64,000 nt of DNA from Agapanthus africanus. Lineage: Eukaryota; Streptophyta; Magnoliopsida; Asparagales; Amaryllidaceae. The first letter of the stretch is position 1; each line of letters opens with the position of its first letter. The position numbers and the translations under genes are program-made. The stretch covers positions 321,704,361-321,768,360 of the forward strand of contig JASDDO010000006.1 of assembly GCA_030015575.1 (NCBI GenBank), read 5' to 3'. This document shows positions 41,918-54,620 of this stretch, piece by piece. The notes beneath the pieces were generated by a model that did no database searches, had not been told where the DNA came from, and saw only the letters and a list, made by a program, of their open reading frames with translations.

Positions 41918-43329
41918 CCTGTTTGGAAATGGAACATTTTAAAAATTTGTTGAGTCCAATGTTTGTGGAGTAGATTACGGAGTTGGAACGGATCCCAGTG
42001 TTGGTGTTTTCGTGGAGTGAGATGTGGGTCTGTTCGAATTAGTAGAAGAAGTAGAGCCTTGCGAAGAATGAAGAACAGGCTCTAAAGAAGATGAAGAAGA
42101 AGAAGAAGCGGCGGTCGGGGTGTCATTATTTATGCCAACGTTGTTGTGCAATACCTTTCCAGATCTCAACGTAGTCACGGCACTCACATTATGATTTTGT
42201 TGTTCATGAGAAACATGTACATTTTGTGTGTGACCGGGATTTGGCAATGGATGAGATGGAAGTTTTCTTTTCTCTCGCTCGCTTAGAGAAGCATTCAGTT
42301 GTGCAATTTGAGCTTCAATGGTTTTGATGCTTTGCTCATGTGATGCAGTATGTTGCACCAAAGACTGAATGGAAGATTGGATGTTGGCTGAGGATTGCGT
42401 AGATTGTTTTAAAAACACATCCAGACTTCGTTCTAGCGAGGAAACCTTATCGTTATTTGGTTGAACAAAATTATTTTGAGGAAAAGAGTTGTTTGGTGCA
42501 AAATTGTTCATTTGATTTTGGTACGGTTGGAGTTGGAAAGGTTGTTGATATTGAGTTTGTTGAGGGGCTTGTTGTTGTGGAGGAGGCCTTTGAAAATTGT
42601 TATTGCCTTGGAATTGTTGTTGATTTTGATTCCAAGCAAAATTCGGGTGGTTCCTCCAACCAGGATTATAAGTTGAAAAGTATGGATCATTTCTTTGTCT
42701 CTGCTGAAAGGCAGCATTGACTTGATCTTATCCTTGAGCAGGTGGGTTGTAAGGACACTCTTCGGTCAAATGGGACGGATTCGAACAACAAGCGCATATA
42801 GTGCGAGGGGGTAAAGCGAGGACATGAGAAGGCGATGAGAATTTGCTCTCAATTGCTTCTAGTTTACGTGTAATTGCAGCCATTTCGTCTTTCATTGCAA
42901 TTGACATGTCAAGTTAATGAACACCTACCCTAGACGAACCGGATGAAGTAAATTAAGTGGATGAAGCGGCCTGTCTAGTGCTTTCCAACCGAAGCATTTA
43001 TTCAGCAAGATCGTCGAGAAATTTCGAAGCTTCCTCGTCAGATTTAGTAAGGAAGTGACCTTGACAGATGGTTTCCAGCAACTGCTTAGTTGCTGGGTTC
43101 AGTCCTTCGTATAAAGTTTGGCAAAGTTGCCATCTCTCAATACGTGGTGAGGGCAATGAACAAGAAGGTCCTTAAATCGTTCGAAACACTTCCAAAAAGG
43201 TTCGGAAAGAAGCTGGGAAAATTGATTAACTTCATTTCGAATTCTCACAGTTTTGTGGTGTGGGTAAAAAATTTTTAGAAAAGCCTTAACAAACTCTTCC
43301 CAACTTTTGATGGAATGTGATGCTGTACT
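41918..43329 (-). pseudogene. gag: Ath-3 gag, C-terminal part
   Basis: Read from 43329 down: ASHSIKSWEEFVKAF, FYPHHKTVRIRNEV, FWKCFERFKDLLVHCPHH, a frameshift, then MSIAMKDEMAAITRKLEAIE, the CCHC knuckle ICACCSNPSHLTEEC (about 42755-42800), a Q/N-rich stretch and a serine-rich linker. It continues the frame of 46642-47170 across the solo LTR. Confidence 0.87.
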
Positions 43330-46300
43330 TGTCACGCCCCGCTTCCTAGAGTGCGCTAAGATAGGCACGTGACAGAGTCAACCATGCTACATGTGTCTTG
43401 GAAACATCCCTCCACAGTCACATTACGGCTATCTAGAGATATCAAGAACAGTAGAAATAAAATAAACTATCTAGTACATGTCCATGAGCCAGAATAAACG
43501 AGTCAAGAAATAATATGCGGAAGCAATAAATCCAAATAACAATAACAATCTAGAAGGTACGGAAATAACTAAACTAACTGGATACTAACAGGATCCTCAC
43601 TGCTCGGCCTGACGGCGGAAATACTCCTGATCAGCCTGCGACAAAGGAAGAGGATCTGGGCCATGCAAAACCCAGACGTCGGTGCGTCATAATATCAATA
43701 ATTCTAAGCAAGCAGGATGTGATGAAATATACAGGCATGAAGTATGAACAGTAACAAGTCATCAGTAGCAAGTAAACCGTAACATGATTATAAATCAGTG
43801 AACAGGATATAAACATGTGAAGTGCAGTGAGTAATCTAAACTGTGCTATAGGGTTATCTACTCTAAAGTTATTCGAAATCAATTTATGTAATCCTCATCG
43901 CAACCCATCGGTCTATGCCCCGTTCAACCCCACGGGACCACGGTAACAAGATATGATAGACTGTGAGTCTATGTCCCATTCAACCCCATGGGACCACGGT
44001 AACATGATGTAATAGCCCTTTGAGTTACGTTCGGCTACATTCTTGATTTCCCCATACCCCAAGTTATGTGTGTAAGTCATGTATTGAATAATCTGGAGCT
44101 AATGCCAACACAGGATCAAGCAGGAACAAATTTGTCTATACAGACAACAGGATATGTCCATCGGGACAATATGTCAGGATTGTCGGCATTAGAAACAGGA
44201 TCAGGTAACATGTCAAGTAGTGATATATCAGGTTGTGTCAGGTAGTGAACATGTATCAAGTCAAATCAACTAGTAGTGTATCAGGTCATGTCAAGTAGTG
44301 CACAGGTATCAAGCGGGTGCTCATAATCGAACTGTAGCAAGTATTCAATCAGGGTGAAAATACGGATGCACAATAAAAGCATGGATGCACAAATATCGAT
44401 CAAGGGTCACATCAAGACTAAGTAGGATGCACAATTATCAAGCATGGTGCACTAATACACAGTAACATGAAATAATATGGTCTCGGCGTGCAACTAGATA
44501 TGTAATAAACCGTACGGATACAGACGGATACTATAAAACTGTAAATCGGTAAAATTTGCTGAATATTAAAACACAAGCACCATTATTTATTAAATAGCTA
44601 TTGATATAATAATATTAACATGGATAACATATTCAAACCAATTAATAACTATAAAAGCGGTATTGATTAACCATGCACAAGAAAGTTCCGTTCAGAAATT
44701 CAGCGTCACTCTGATTTGTAAAATAGCTTAAAAATAACAAACGTTTTCCAAAAGGGACGTGTCATATACCAAAATAAAGATAATTCAATAAGGTTTTTAT
44801 TTTTATAAGTTGAAGTATCTCAGATTGTTCCTACAAAAAGTTATGAATATTCGAAATTGAAAGTTTGCTGCTGGAATTTCCCTGGACAACAGTTAGAGAT
44901 ATTTTAATTTGCATTTTATGTTATTTAAAAATTTTATTTTGCAAGTAAATATTTCATAGAGTTATAGTATTCTGAGTTATCTTCGTAAAGAACTAAAGAA
45001 CGTATACTAATAATTTTTCTATGATTTATAATGAATTTTATAAGGTAAGGTGTACAGTAAATTTCAGATTTGTCGTATCCGCTTTGGAACGACGTTTCAT
45101 GTGTAAACTATAATATTTTCAAACTATATTTTGTATAATATTATAAAATTCAGATTATAAAATAATTAAAGATAATAATAAGAAATATTACGACGATATA
45201 TATTTTAAATGATATAGACGCAAACGGGTATCCGAAAACAGTAAAACTTTAGTATGGATGTACAATGGGATGAACGGATAACATTTTACTCATATGGATG
45301 CATAATACTATACCTAGCATGTGGCAAGATGATTTAGCATGCGAATACTTATGTAAATACTGATATGGATGCATACGGATGTCATATAACCGTAAAATGA
45401 TAAACTGGTAAACGTGGGATGTACAATTAAACAATATGAAATGTTATTATTCAATTGGGTGCAGTATATTGTAGTCTAGCATGTATCAAGATAAATTTGT
45501 ATGCACTAGATATGAAATAACTTGTACGGATGCATACGGATATCCGAAAACGGTGAAACATGCAAAATGATAATGTGGGATGCATGATTTAAAATACAAG
45601 TGCTGTATTTACTCAAATAGATGTAAATACAGTAACATAGCATGTAGCAAGATAAACTTGCCTCGATCGAATCACGCGACGGATACTCACGGCACGTCCG
45701 ATGTCGGTAAATCGTCGCAACGCACACGCGGCACGCAGGAATAGTTCAGGCAAGATAAGAGGGTGATCACACATGTAAGGTACGTTCACTGGATCACTCG
45801 GATCGTCAGCGACGAGCACGGCTCCAGCGGTGATCACCGGAATCAAGAAACAAGATCAAGAAAAAGAAAGAAGAAAGAAGAAGAAGAAGAAAGAAGAAGA
45901 GGCTGTGTATTAAATAAGGAAAGAAAAAATAAATAAATAAAAAATATATAAATATATATATGCAGAGGAGAGAGAGAGAGAAAGGGGTTGTTAGTTTGTT
46001 AGGAAATTAGTTTAGATTTAAATTTAAAAAATCTTTTATTAGTTAACTAAATTTTAATTTGTATCAGTTTATAAAATTAATATTATATAAATAAAATTTG
46101 ATATTCTGGTAAATACAAACATAGTTCAAAACATGCCCGGGTCGGGTCTAAAATTCAGTTTTAAAATACGAAAATATACATGTCGACCAAAATTAAAGTT
46201 GGATATCTGAGTAACGAAAAAAATGCATATCCCGAAGAACGGATGCATGCACGTGCACGTATTCATCAAAACAAGTCTGTTTCACTGAACGGGACGAGAA

Positions 46301-46641
46301 CAAGATGCGCAGATGCTACCACGGGGTTAGGGGTATCATGCAGGCCATGCAATGTATTTTTAAAAAATTTTATGTGACTTTAAATGTTATATTAAAAATG
46401 CAGATGCCGGATAAATGCCAGTATGCAGTATATGAAAAAAATGAAAGTGCACGGATCCACATAACAAGCCAGGATAAATCATAAAAAGGAATCAAAACGG
46501 GTTTCCAGCAAGCGAGTCGGGCCGGATGCAAATACAGATGTCAAATACACTATTCGCACCCAAAACGTAGTAAATCAGAAAAATACCATAAATAAAGAAA
46601 TACTTGAAATAGAACTGGTATAAATGAACTAGGGTGTTACA
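43330..46641 (-). mobile_element. Gyp-b: 3312-bp solo LTR in Ath-3 gag
   Basis: In minus orientation it begins TGTAACACCCTAG (46641) and ends GGGGCGTGACA (43330). GTACT is present on both sides (43325-43329 and 46642-46646). No PBS, polypurine tract or coding sequence is inside, so it is one LTR left by recombination between two LTRs of a Gypsy element. It is the same family as 1-1809. Short tandem words (ATCAAGTAGTG, TCAGGTCATGTCAAG) lie near 44200-44310. A GA-rich tract lies at 45850-45905. Confidence 0.92.
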
Positions 46642-47170
46642 GTACTATATAGCCACTTTTCAGCTAGGTCACATAAAGTGAAGGGAATGACACGTATCCT
46701 TATAGCATCATCGGAAAGTTGGGTGGTCTTCATCATTACGCAAACATTCTGAAATTTGTTAATGAAGATATAGGCATCTTCGGATTCCAGCCCGTGAAAT
46801 TTGGGCAGCATATTGATGAAGTGGGATTTAATTTCGAAGTTATCCCTATTAGCCGGTGGAAGTGAAAGATAAGTAGGAAGTGCGGTGCGGGTTGGATAGA
46901 AAAGATCCTGGAGCGCGATTCGTTGAGGCACTTCAACAAGAGAGTGTTGTGGGTTATTCGCACCCAGTTGAGATGGAATCAGTCCCGAAGTAGGTAAGGG
47001 GTTGTTAGGGTTGAATCCCGACATCTCTTTAGAAGACGATGAATTTGAAGATGAAGGTAAAGAAGTGAAGGGAATTTCGACTTCAGAGTCGAACGCATCG
47101 TCAGTAGGAACTAATGAGACACGGATTAAACGGGCGCTAGTGTCCCTAGTCCAACTGGATATACACTAAA
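46642..47170 (-). pseudogene. gag: Ath-3 gag, N-terminal part
   Basis: Open for more than 130 codons (MSGFNPNNPLPTSG, LPKFHGLESEDAYIFINKFQN, AEKWLYS) up to the solo LTR. The ancestral start codon aligned with 16605 of Ath-1 reads ATA here, so the start is lost, while the fourth codon is the intact TGG. The next ATG is at 47024. Confidence 0.88.
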
Positions 47171-48105
47171 TAAGGTGTAGTGTAGTCAAAAAGTAGAAGG
47201 TGGGGGTAAGAAAACGTCAATGGAGAAAATGTGGGTGAAAGTGGGGTGCAATGGATTTCTAGCGACAAAATGGCAAGTTTTTGTAAAAATTTTGTTTTGT
47301 GGTTTTTTTATTTTTTTTATAAAGAGTTTTGTAAAAGATTTTATACGGAACTACGACACACTTTCAAGCAATCACAATTTGAACATGCACAATCAAGCCT
47401 AGAGGTAGGGTCTTCTAAGTCAACTAGACTGCTCCTAACTGGTCCAAAGCGACATGTTGTGAGATATCTCTCAAATCGCCTCTTCACTGCCAATTGTGGC
47501 CAGGTAAGCACAAGTAAAGAAAGGAGGGATCCGCTCATGAATCACCGTGAGACGGGCCTTTTAAAATTACCTTTCTCACTTGTCTAGCCTAGGCACCACA
47601 AAGTCAGATTTAGATAAATGACCGATTGCCAACAACCTTCCTCTGTCCTAATGAGTGCGACAGTTCTTAATTGGCTGAGTCTAAATATTTTTTAATTAAC
47701 TCGAGGATTGATGCATATTCTTTTTGTGATTTTTGGGGTCTTAGGAAGGGTAATGAAATCCCTACCCAATTTGAATTGGTGTTATAGCCCCTTAAAAGTC
47801 CGTTTTAAAAATGCAAAGTAGTAAACACATAAAAATCTAAAACACTTGCCAAATTTTTTTTTCTTTTTATTTGTGGCACAAAGAATCCAGTACAAAATTG
47901 ATTTATTGGAGAGGGAGAAGAAGTTTTGCATAAAAGAACCCTGCAGGAAAATTTTTCAGTGGAGTTCAGGGGATTACAGAGGAGATAAGAAATACTTACA
48001 GAGAAATTAGATTGCTGACGTCAGTATGATCCACCCGAGGGATGTAGCTCATGGCTCTAGCTCCACACTAATGATCAAGTGAAGCAACTAGGAATTCTAG
48101 GTTGC
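47171..48105 (-). other. Ath-3 leader, no gene
   Basis: Non-coding; the part up to about 48000 resembles the Ath-1 leader (for example the reverse of CTAAAAGTGGTCAATG-like and CAATTTGAATTGGG/AATTCAGATTGGG words). No primer-binding site is reached before Ath-4 begins at 48106; GTTGC (48101-48105) would be the Ath-4 target duplication, whose partner is outside the window. Confidence 0.55.
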
Positions 48106-49846
48106 TGATTGATCTGTAACTTTGTGAAAGAAAAAGTAGTAGTAAAATAACCGCAATCAATAACGGTGTCGCGTGTAGCGAACCTTTAGTGAGTACGGGT
48201 CGTCCTCTGAGATTCGTGGAATTTTATAGTTCTTGCTTTAAATCGGTTGAAAGAAATAGAAAAGAGAAAATCAAGAAAATCAAGAAGATGGTTTCAAGAA
48301 AATCAAGAAAACAGTTTTAAGAAAATCAAGAAGATAGTTTCAAGAAAATCAAGAAAATATTTTCAAGATCTAATTGAATTATCAAGAAAATGGTTCAAGA
48401 TCTAATTGAGTTATCAAGAAAATTTTATATGATGAAGGCTTGTAGGATTCGATTGGATTTAGTAGCCCTGGATGACTAATAAAAATGACTCCTCTTATCT
48501 ATTGATATATTTAAAACTAAATTGATGGTAATGAATGAGGATTAGGGTTCTTTGGAAGAAACTAGGGTTTCTTCTCTATTGACCCTTGTCCTTTCATTGA
48601 TCTTCATTCATATCTAGCCCTTAACAAAAAGATCGTCAATCTTATCTCAAATCGTGCTCGAAATTATCAAGAAATTGATATCGCACCCGATAAGGATGTT
48701 GACGATTCTTTTGCTAAACTTTATAAACTTCATAAGACTTAAAAGGGGTATAGAATTTTCTCACACATTGATCTACCATAATCCTACGAATCCTATCAAG
48801 CGGAGAATTACTCGCGCATCATGAAAATAAAAGAAAGAATAGAGAAAGAATTCATAATGCGGAAATTAAAAGAAACGAATTAATAAAAATGATGATCTAC
48901 CTTTATTACTCAACTTCACAATACATTTCTTTAAGTTTAGATTACAAGAGGAAGAAGAATTGCTCTCGATCTCTGCCTCGAAGAAGTAAATGTTCTGTCG
49001 ATCTTCACGTCGCTTGATCACCTCGAGTCATGGACCTGTCTTGGATCGCTTGCTCATTGATGATGATCGGCTTCGTGTAAAGAAGAATTGATTGATGTCG
49101 CTTGATGAATTTCTCGATGATTTCTTGATCGAGGATCTTAAGATCGAAGATTCTTGATCTTAAATCTTAAATCCCCTTTTTGATATTGGATTTGATCTTG
49201 AATTTGATGTGGAGATTTTGTTGTTGTTCTTGGCTCTTTTTTTGAATGAAATTGGATGAAAATTGGATCCTTTGTAGATGTAGCTTTCGGTCCTTTTTAT
49301 ATCCCCAAATCCTGTAACAGAAAATCCCAACAAACGAAGTTTGTTGCACAGAAACTTCCAGAAGAATCTTGAATCCTAACTCCTCTTCTTGACCGCTGAA
49401 CCGCAGTAACTCGGCCGACTCGGCAGCGGATCGGCCACGGATCGGTCGGTTCTTGGCTTCATTCTTCTGGAATCTTCTCTTGTTAATATTTGGGAATTTG
49501 TTTGATGTCTGGAACTTTCTTATCTTTTCTGAGTCTCTGCCAGTATTTGATTTTTCAACTTTCTTTACTTTATCGGCAGACTCTTAATTCCGGATATCTG
49601 ACCTGAGCTAAACTTGCACAATATCTCAATGAAGAATGTTAGTTATGTTTGAGATACAAAATATTATGCGTAAAATATTAAACATATAATTTCCTTCATA
49701 ATATTGACTATAATATATAAACACATGGTAAATGGTATTTTGCAGATAAACTTCTAATATGTGTTATATTTATAACAAATACCTTTTGATGATTAAGAAA
49801 AGTAAGGAAATTGTCATGTTATAAGTTCACTCTTTTCGACTGAACA
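48106..49846 (-). repeat. Ath-4 3' LTR
   Basis: In minus orientation it begins TGTTCAGTCGAAAAG next to the polypurine tract and ends GATCAATCA. The ATTGCGGTTATTTTAC end block and CCGTACTC block match other Athila LTRs. It is 1741 bp, more diverged, with a decayed GC palindrome region near 49390-49445 (GGCCGACTCGG, GATCGGCC, GGATCGG). A direct repeat AAGAAAATCAAG recurs at 48270-48420. No gene. Confidence 0.8.
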
Positions 49847-49890
49847 AATACCCCCAAACTTGACTTTGATCGTCCCGAGCAAACTATTTA
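49847..49890 (-). promoter_or_regulatory. Ath-4 polypurine tract and hairpin
   Basis: On the minus strand TTTGCTCG-GGA-CGATCAAA (one mismatch) precedes AAGTTTGGGGGTATT and the LTR start. Confidence 0.8.
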
Positions 49891-51229
49891 TTCAAGAGAG
49901 GGAGAAAAGAAAAATAGAAAAACTAACTAGCACACTTTCGTAGGAAACACGATTGCACTGAGCACGTGCCACAAGCCGTTAAACCTCTAGGTGTCCCTAG
50001 TAGGAGGAGTGTTGTCTCCTGAGGGTTTTCAGCGGATTACGCCCATAAAATCCTATAATAAAAGAAAGACTGTGAAAATTACATATAAAGATAAGAACTA
50101 TATAAAAGAAAGAAATTGAAAATAAGAGTTCCCAACTACACTAGTTTTTCGGTTGTCATGAGCCCTATCTTAATGGTCATGAAAAGATGTTAGAAATCAC
50201 ATCATCCCTCAATAAAACATCACCTTTAGTATTCCTCCCTAACTTTCTTCCAAACACCGATCATATACCCATACGTGTGTGTAAAATACATCCGTACAAT
50301 CGGAGAATTTAATTCAAGCTATCATACTCTTACCTCAGTACCTTTAGTCGGTGAATATTTTGGATGGAATTGCCCACACATTCATCATGCAACCGTTAAT
50401 ATTTCTTGAGATACTAACTGACCGATTACTAAATGGGCTCACTTATTAGGCGTAATTAGCAATTTCCTTGTCCTGCAACACCTAAGGCTTAGCAATGGCT
50501 CCCAAACCAGTTGGTCTATGACACTAGGTGATGAATCACCCTCGCTATATTTTTTTATGCTATCTTGGTGATTACAAAACTAGTGTTCATTTTTCTTCAC
50601 CATTTTATATTTTATACTTCATTTATATTTTCTTCATACTTTGGCTTTTAGACAAGAGCATTTCAAGGTATTCTCTACTATCCCGAGTTTCAAGACGTAT
50701 GTAAGTGCATATAGTAGAGTATCAACGTTCAAATGTTTGTCCTTAAGAATAGGGACTATTTTTCAGATTTATTTTTATCCTCAGATTAGTGACTTCTTTC
50801 ATCTTACTAACTCTTGGGACAACGGCTCATAACTATTTATTACTAGCTTCGTTAAGAAAACATCTAACTTTCTTGTTTTTTTCAAACTCTTCCAATCTTT
50901 TAAATATAATTTTTCACTTTCTAATCTTTCATTATCAAAGGAAAAAATTTGTTCTTATGTAAGGTGTAATGCAAAGTAATGCGTAAATAAGCAAAAACCT
51001 CCCCCAAACCTGTTTGCAGCAGTGTCCTCACTGTTGTTATCTTTTAAATCTCAAAAACCTGTAGACTTGGGAAGAAAAGTTATTAACGGGGATAAAAATA
51101 AATGAAAGTGAAATCCTCCCCGAAACTTATTTTTGGCTCACCATTTTGTGTACAAATTTTATTTTTAAGAGCCAAAATATCTCCCCCCCCCCCAATTTGA
51201 GCTAAACAATATGAAGCTTTTAAAATCAT
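49891..51229 (-). other. Ath-4 3' untranslated region
   Basis: No gene. The conserved islands of the Athila group are at about 49950-50035, 50370-50435, 50475-50545 and 50655-50710. A second polypurine-like tract (AGGTTTGGGGGAGG, about 50998-51012) follows the hairpin CAACAGTG-AGGA-CACTGCTG (51016-51036). A run of G on the minus strand (51181-51192) corresponds to the first tract of Ath-1. Confidence 0.75.
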
Positions 51230-52043
51230 AAGAATGGGGGGTAAAATTATTGGTCAATATAAAGCTTACAAAGACCAAAAGGCAACACTAATCATTCGAA
51301 TATTTTATCAATGTAACGCACCGGTTGGTGGAAGAACATGTTATATATAGCCAAGAAGAAGTGGGGAAGAGATAAGTGGTGTAATAGAACAGATTTGCGT
51401 CACGATTTGTAGAGATGAAATATCGGTGATGGATTACTCGCATTCTTGTTATTGATAAGAAGAAGGGGTGGTGGTTTAACTTCTTTGTTTTGAGGTTGAA
51501 GCATCACAACTTCCATGTCTTCTAAGAATGCGAGTTCATCAGCGAAAATTTCTTCAAAGTTTTCATCGATATCCCGAAGAATAATCTCATCGGAAAGAAC
51601 GGGATGATACTCAGACTCCATAAAAGGTTCATAATAAGTGTTAGATGCTGACCCGGACAGCTCGATAGAAAGGTATGTATGTGTATAATACATAGCGGGG
51701 TCAAACAACAATGTATTAAGGGAGTCTAGATCAGTATCGTGAAGCTGTTCAAATTGGCTGCTGTCGAAATCCATTATTTCGACAGAACATACTTGAGCAT
51801 AAGGCTCAGAGGGTTCACTTCCCAACTTGTAAATGTTAAGCTCAATTGATATCTTCCCGAAGGATAGATTCATATAGCCGTTTTGACAATTGATTAAAGC
51901 GTTGGAAGTCGCTAGAAAAGGCCGACCTAGAATCACCGGAATTTAGTTCAGTGGGTTTACTACAGGCTGTGTATCAATAACTATGAAGTCCACATGGAAT
52001 ATAAATTCCCCGACTTTGATTAACACGTCCTCTAGCTCACTCC
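51230..52043 (-). pseudogene. Ath-4 protease end, linker and C-terminal tail
   Basis: From 52043 down: ELEDVLIKVGEFIF, a stop, then VILGRPFLATSNALINCQNG (51936), an acidic linker with many D/E, and a tail with PPPLLLINNKNASNPSP. After a TGA at about 51400 the same frame continues to FFHQPVRYIDKIFE, stop, LVLPFGLCKL. The tail aligns with 19740-20024 of Ath-1. There is no RT. Tat-2 interrupts the protease at 52044. Confidence 0.8.
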
Positions 52044-52649
52044 TGTTTACCGCCGGAAACCGGGAAGACGCGGCGAACGTCTTGCCATGAATCTAAGGGC
52101 AGATGCTCATTGGTGCTATCCGTCCACCTCTCCGAAGATGCCAAGTTGATTTATGGCACCATGTATCGAAGGTTTAAACGGATGCGGCCGATATAGCAGA
52201 CTTCGTTAGATTCCCCCTCGTTTGAGGGGTTTTCGATTTTGGGGACGCTCTTCCCTGCAGGCGCAAGCCCCTGCAGTTAATTACGCTACCGCATCGCGGT
52301 AACAACTTTCTCCTTCTCCAGATGGTCACTTCGTGTCGTGGGTGTTTGTTTTGTTTTTGGTTGCCCGTGGATTGTATACGGAGACTAATGTATGTTGTCG
52401 CCCATAGGGCGTGGATTTGTCCAAATCCGTATATTTTTAGATTTGGGTTTTGGTTTGGGTTTAAGGATACGTTAGTCTCATTTGAGACTAAGATCGACTT
52501 AAACATTTGTTAAGGATACGTTAGTCTAATTTTTAGACTAAGATCAACTCAACGTTTGTTAAGAACACGTTAGTCCAATTTTAGACTAAGATCAACTTAA
52601 CAGGATCATTTAGATCCAACAAAAGAGCATTTGGGCTCTATTTTTCTAG

Positions 52650-52862
52650 TTTATGGACTTTTCGGTCAATTACCAGTTTAAGGACATAGTGGTCCAAGGT
52701 TAAAGACCTCATAGTCCATCGGTTTAAATGGACCCCACCGTCCGAGGTTAAGGACATCATAGTCCGTGGGTTTAAAGGGACCCCACAGTCCGAGATTAAG
52801 GACATCGTAGTCCATAGGCTTAAGGACCCCACAGTCCAGGTTAAAGACGTCATAGTCTATGG
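52650..52862. repeat. GGAC/GTCC repeat array in the Tat-2 LTR
   Basis: About seven units of the type TTAAGGACATCATAGTCC, alternating with GGACCCCACAGTCC. Each has GGAC and GTCC able to pair across a six-base loop. It is related to the array at 12715-13064 in Tat-1. Confidence 0.8.
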
Positions 52863-53224
52863 AATGTATGGTTGTCGGGACCCGTCACCTCTCTGAAGAC
52901 GTTGAGGAATTACAACGACAAATATCAGAGGAGTTCAGAGATGTACCCTTGAACCAATTTTGGTTGGGAGATCTACAGTCCAATTTGGGACTAAAGTCTG
53001 TTAAAAGGTTTATGAGCATATGGGCTCAGTTGATATGAGTTGGGGACTTATGGCCAATCTTGGGCTAAGTCCAATGAACATTTTGTTTATTGCTCTGGCT
53101 ATTGAGCCTTTATTTGGGCTCGGCCCTTTTAATAATGCTAAGCATTGGGTTCTGACATCTTTTGTCTTATATCGAATGCATAGCATTCGTCGGAACAATG
53201 TGTGTTCTGACAATGCGCCACGTG

Positions 53225-53570
53225 GCGGGCCAGACGTTTTGCGCCAATTAAAGAGCGCATTGCGCTTCTGCCGAGTAGCGCACACAAAAAGGACACATGT
53301 CACGCTTGGCGCTAAGCGCCAGTTTATGAGCGCATTGCGCTTTCAATTTATGAGCGCGTTGCGCTAGTTTAATAGCGCACCAGTGAGTGACACGTAGCGC
53401 GCTTGGCGCTGAGCGCCAGCCCATGAGCGCAGTGCGCTGTTATAGAAGCGCAAAGCGCAAGTTGCATGCGTGGTTGACACGTGGCGCGTTTTGGCGCTGA
53501 GCGCCAGTTCAAGGAGCGCAAAAGCGCAGTTCAAGAGTGCAAGGCACTGTTCAGTAGCGCAAAGCGCATC
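53225..53570. repeat. GCGC palindrome cluster in the Tat-2 LTR
   Basis: Repeated hairpins such as AGCGCATTGCGCT, AGCGCGTTGCGCT, AGCGCAGTGCGCT and GGCGCTGAGCGCC. In the Tat-1 LTR the same places are taken by GTGCTAAGCAC and CACGTG hairpins. Confidence 0.8.
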
Positions 53571-54507
53571 TGATCAAATTTATGATCAAAGAACAAGTTT
53601 AAGTTCTTCTTTTAAAGGAGGTTTTGCCTCACGATTCAAGAACAAAAGTTCTTGTTTATAAAAGGGCTCTGCCTTTGTAGATCAAGGATCTGTGAATGAA
53701 GTAAATACTTCTTTTGTTTTTATGATGAGATCTTTTGATCTCTTTTTATAAAAGACCTTGATCTTTTGTAGATCTATGATCCTTTAAGAAGATAGTTCTT
53801 CTTTTTTAATGAGATGATTTCATCTCTGTTGTTCAAGAATTAATTCTTTACCTTAAAAAAATGATCTTCTTTTTCTAAGAGCTTTCTCTTCTTTCTCTTT
53901 GAGTTTTTCTCAAAGTTTGCAGGGTTTTTTTTATATGAGACTTGAAGTCTTGGGGCCTTTATATAGGGCCAATTGATTTGTTAAATCAGTTTTAAGAGAT
54001 CTTTCTCTGATTGATTTGGAAATATTTCCCACCGTTGGATCTTTGATCCTAGGGCTTTTGCTTTGCAGAAGATAATCTTCTTATTTTAGTAAGATTGGAA
54101 AAATCTTTCAATAAAAGAATTTTAATTCTGATTAATTAATAGTTTATTATTATTAGATCTTTTGATCTAACGGTGGAGAATTTTTAATTCCAGCGCTGGC
54201 GCACCTTGCGCTGGCGCACCTACGTTCAACACGTAGCACGCAGCGCAGAGCGCAGCGCAACTGCGCTAACGCACCCGTGTTTGACACGTGGTGCGTAGCT
54301 CGCCTAGCTCTGAATCTGAAGCGTTGCTTCAATTTTTGACTTTAGAATTTCAATACAGAGCTTTGCTCTTATTAGGGGAAAGGAAGCTTCGCTTCATTCC
54401 AAATCTTGGAATTTGAACAGAGCTTTGCTCTAATTGGGGGAAGCAGAAGCGTCGCTTCATTTCAAATCTTGGAATTTGAACAGAGCTTTGCTCTGATTGG
54501 GGAAACA

Positions 54508-54525
54508 AATGCCCCCTACCGTTGC
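54508..54525 (-). promoter_or_regulatory. Tat-2 polypurine tract
   Basis: Minus strand CAACGGTAGGGGGCATT followed by TGTTTCCCC, matching the Tat-1 tract at 8833-8850. Confidence 0.7.
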
Positions 54526-54610
54526 GCTTACGTGGCCCACACGTGAGCGCAGCGGTGGCAATATCTGAGCTCTTGGATCAACTCAGAAGTTGAAGAGGCG
54601 GCTTAACGCC

Positions 54611-54620
54611 TATAAATAGG
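54611..54620 (+). promoter_or_regulatory. TATA box of the Tat-2 antisense gene
   Basis: TATAAATAGG about 100 bp from the polypurine tract, reading away from the LTR. Tat-1 has a related TTTAAATAGG at the same distance. It is followed by a 700-bp leader with repeated AGAGC-TTT-GCTCT hairpins and then ATG 55325. Confidence 0.65.

Larger units (their letters stand above)
33808..48105 (-). mobile_element. Ath-3: near-complete Athila element, minus strand
   Basis: Order on the minus strand: leader, gag, protease, RT, RNase H, integrase, env-like ORF, 3' untranslated region, polypurine tract, 3' LTR. The 5' LTR and PBS are not in the window; Ath-4 starts at 48106 and probably landed in the leader of Ath-3. 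Gag is split by the solo LTR at 43330-46641. Many stops and shifts mean it cannot now encode all its proteins, although the env-like ORF is intact. Confidence 0.85.
48106..52043 (-). mobile_element. Ath-4: gag-protease-type Athila, cut by Tat-2
   Basis: Minus-strand element with protease end, linker and C-terminal tail, no RT or integrase, a 3' untranslated region, a polypurine tract and an LTR. It has the same simplified architecture as Ath-1. Its 5' part lies beyond Tat-2, outside the window. Confidence 0.75.
52044..54507 (-). repeat. Tat-2 3' LTR
   Basis: Ends TGTTTACCGCCGG and GGGGAAACA, with a polypurine tract beyond 54507; the left target duplication would be ACTCC (52039-52043). It is homologous to the Tat-1 LTR but diverged. 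It contains a GGAC/GTCC repeat array (52650-52862), many GCGC palindromes (53225-53570 and 54190-54300) and many small palindromes such as AGAGCTTTGCTCT. No gene. Confidence 0.87.
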
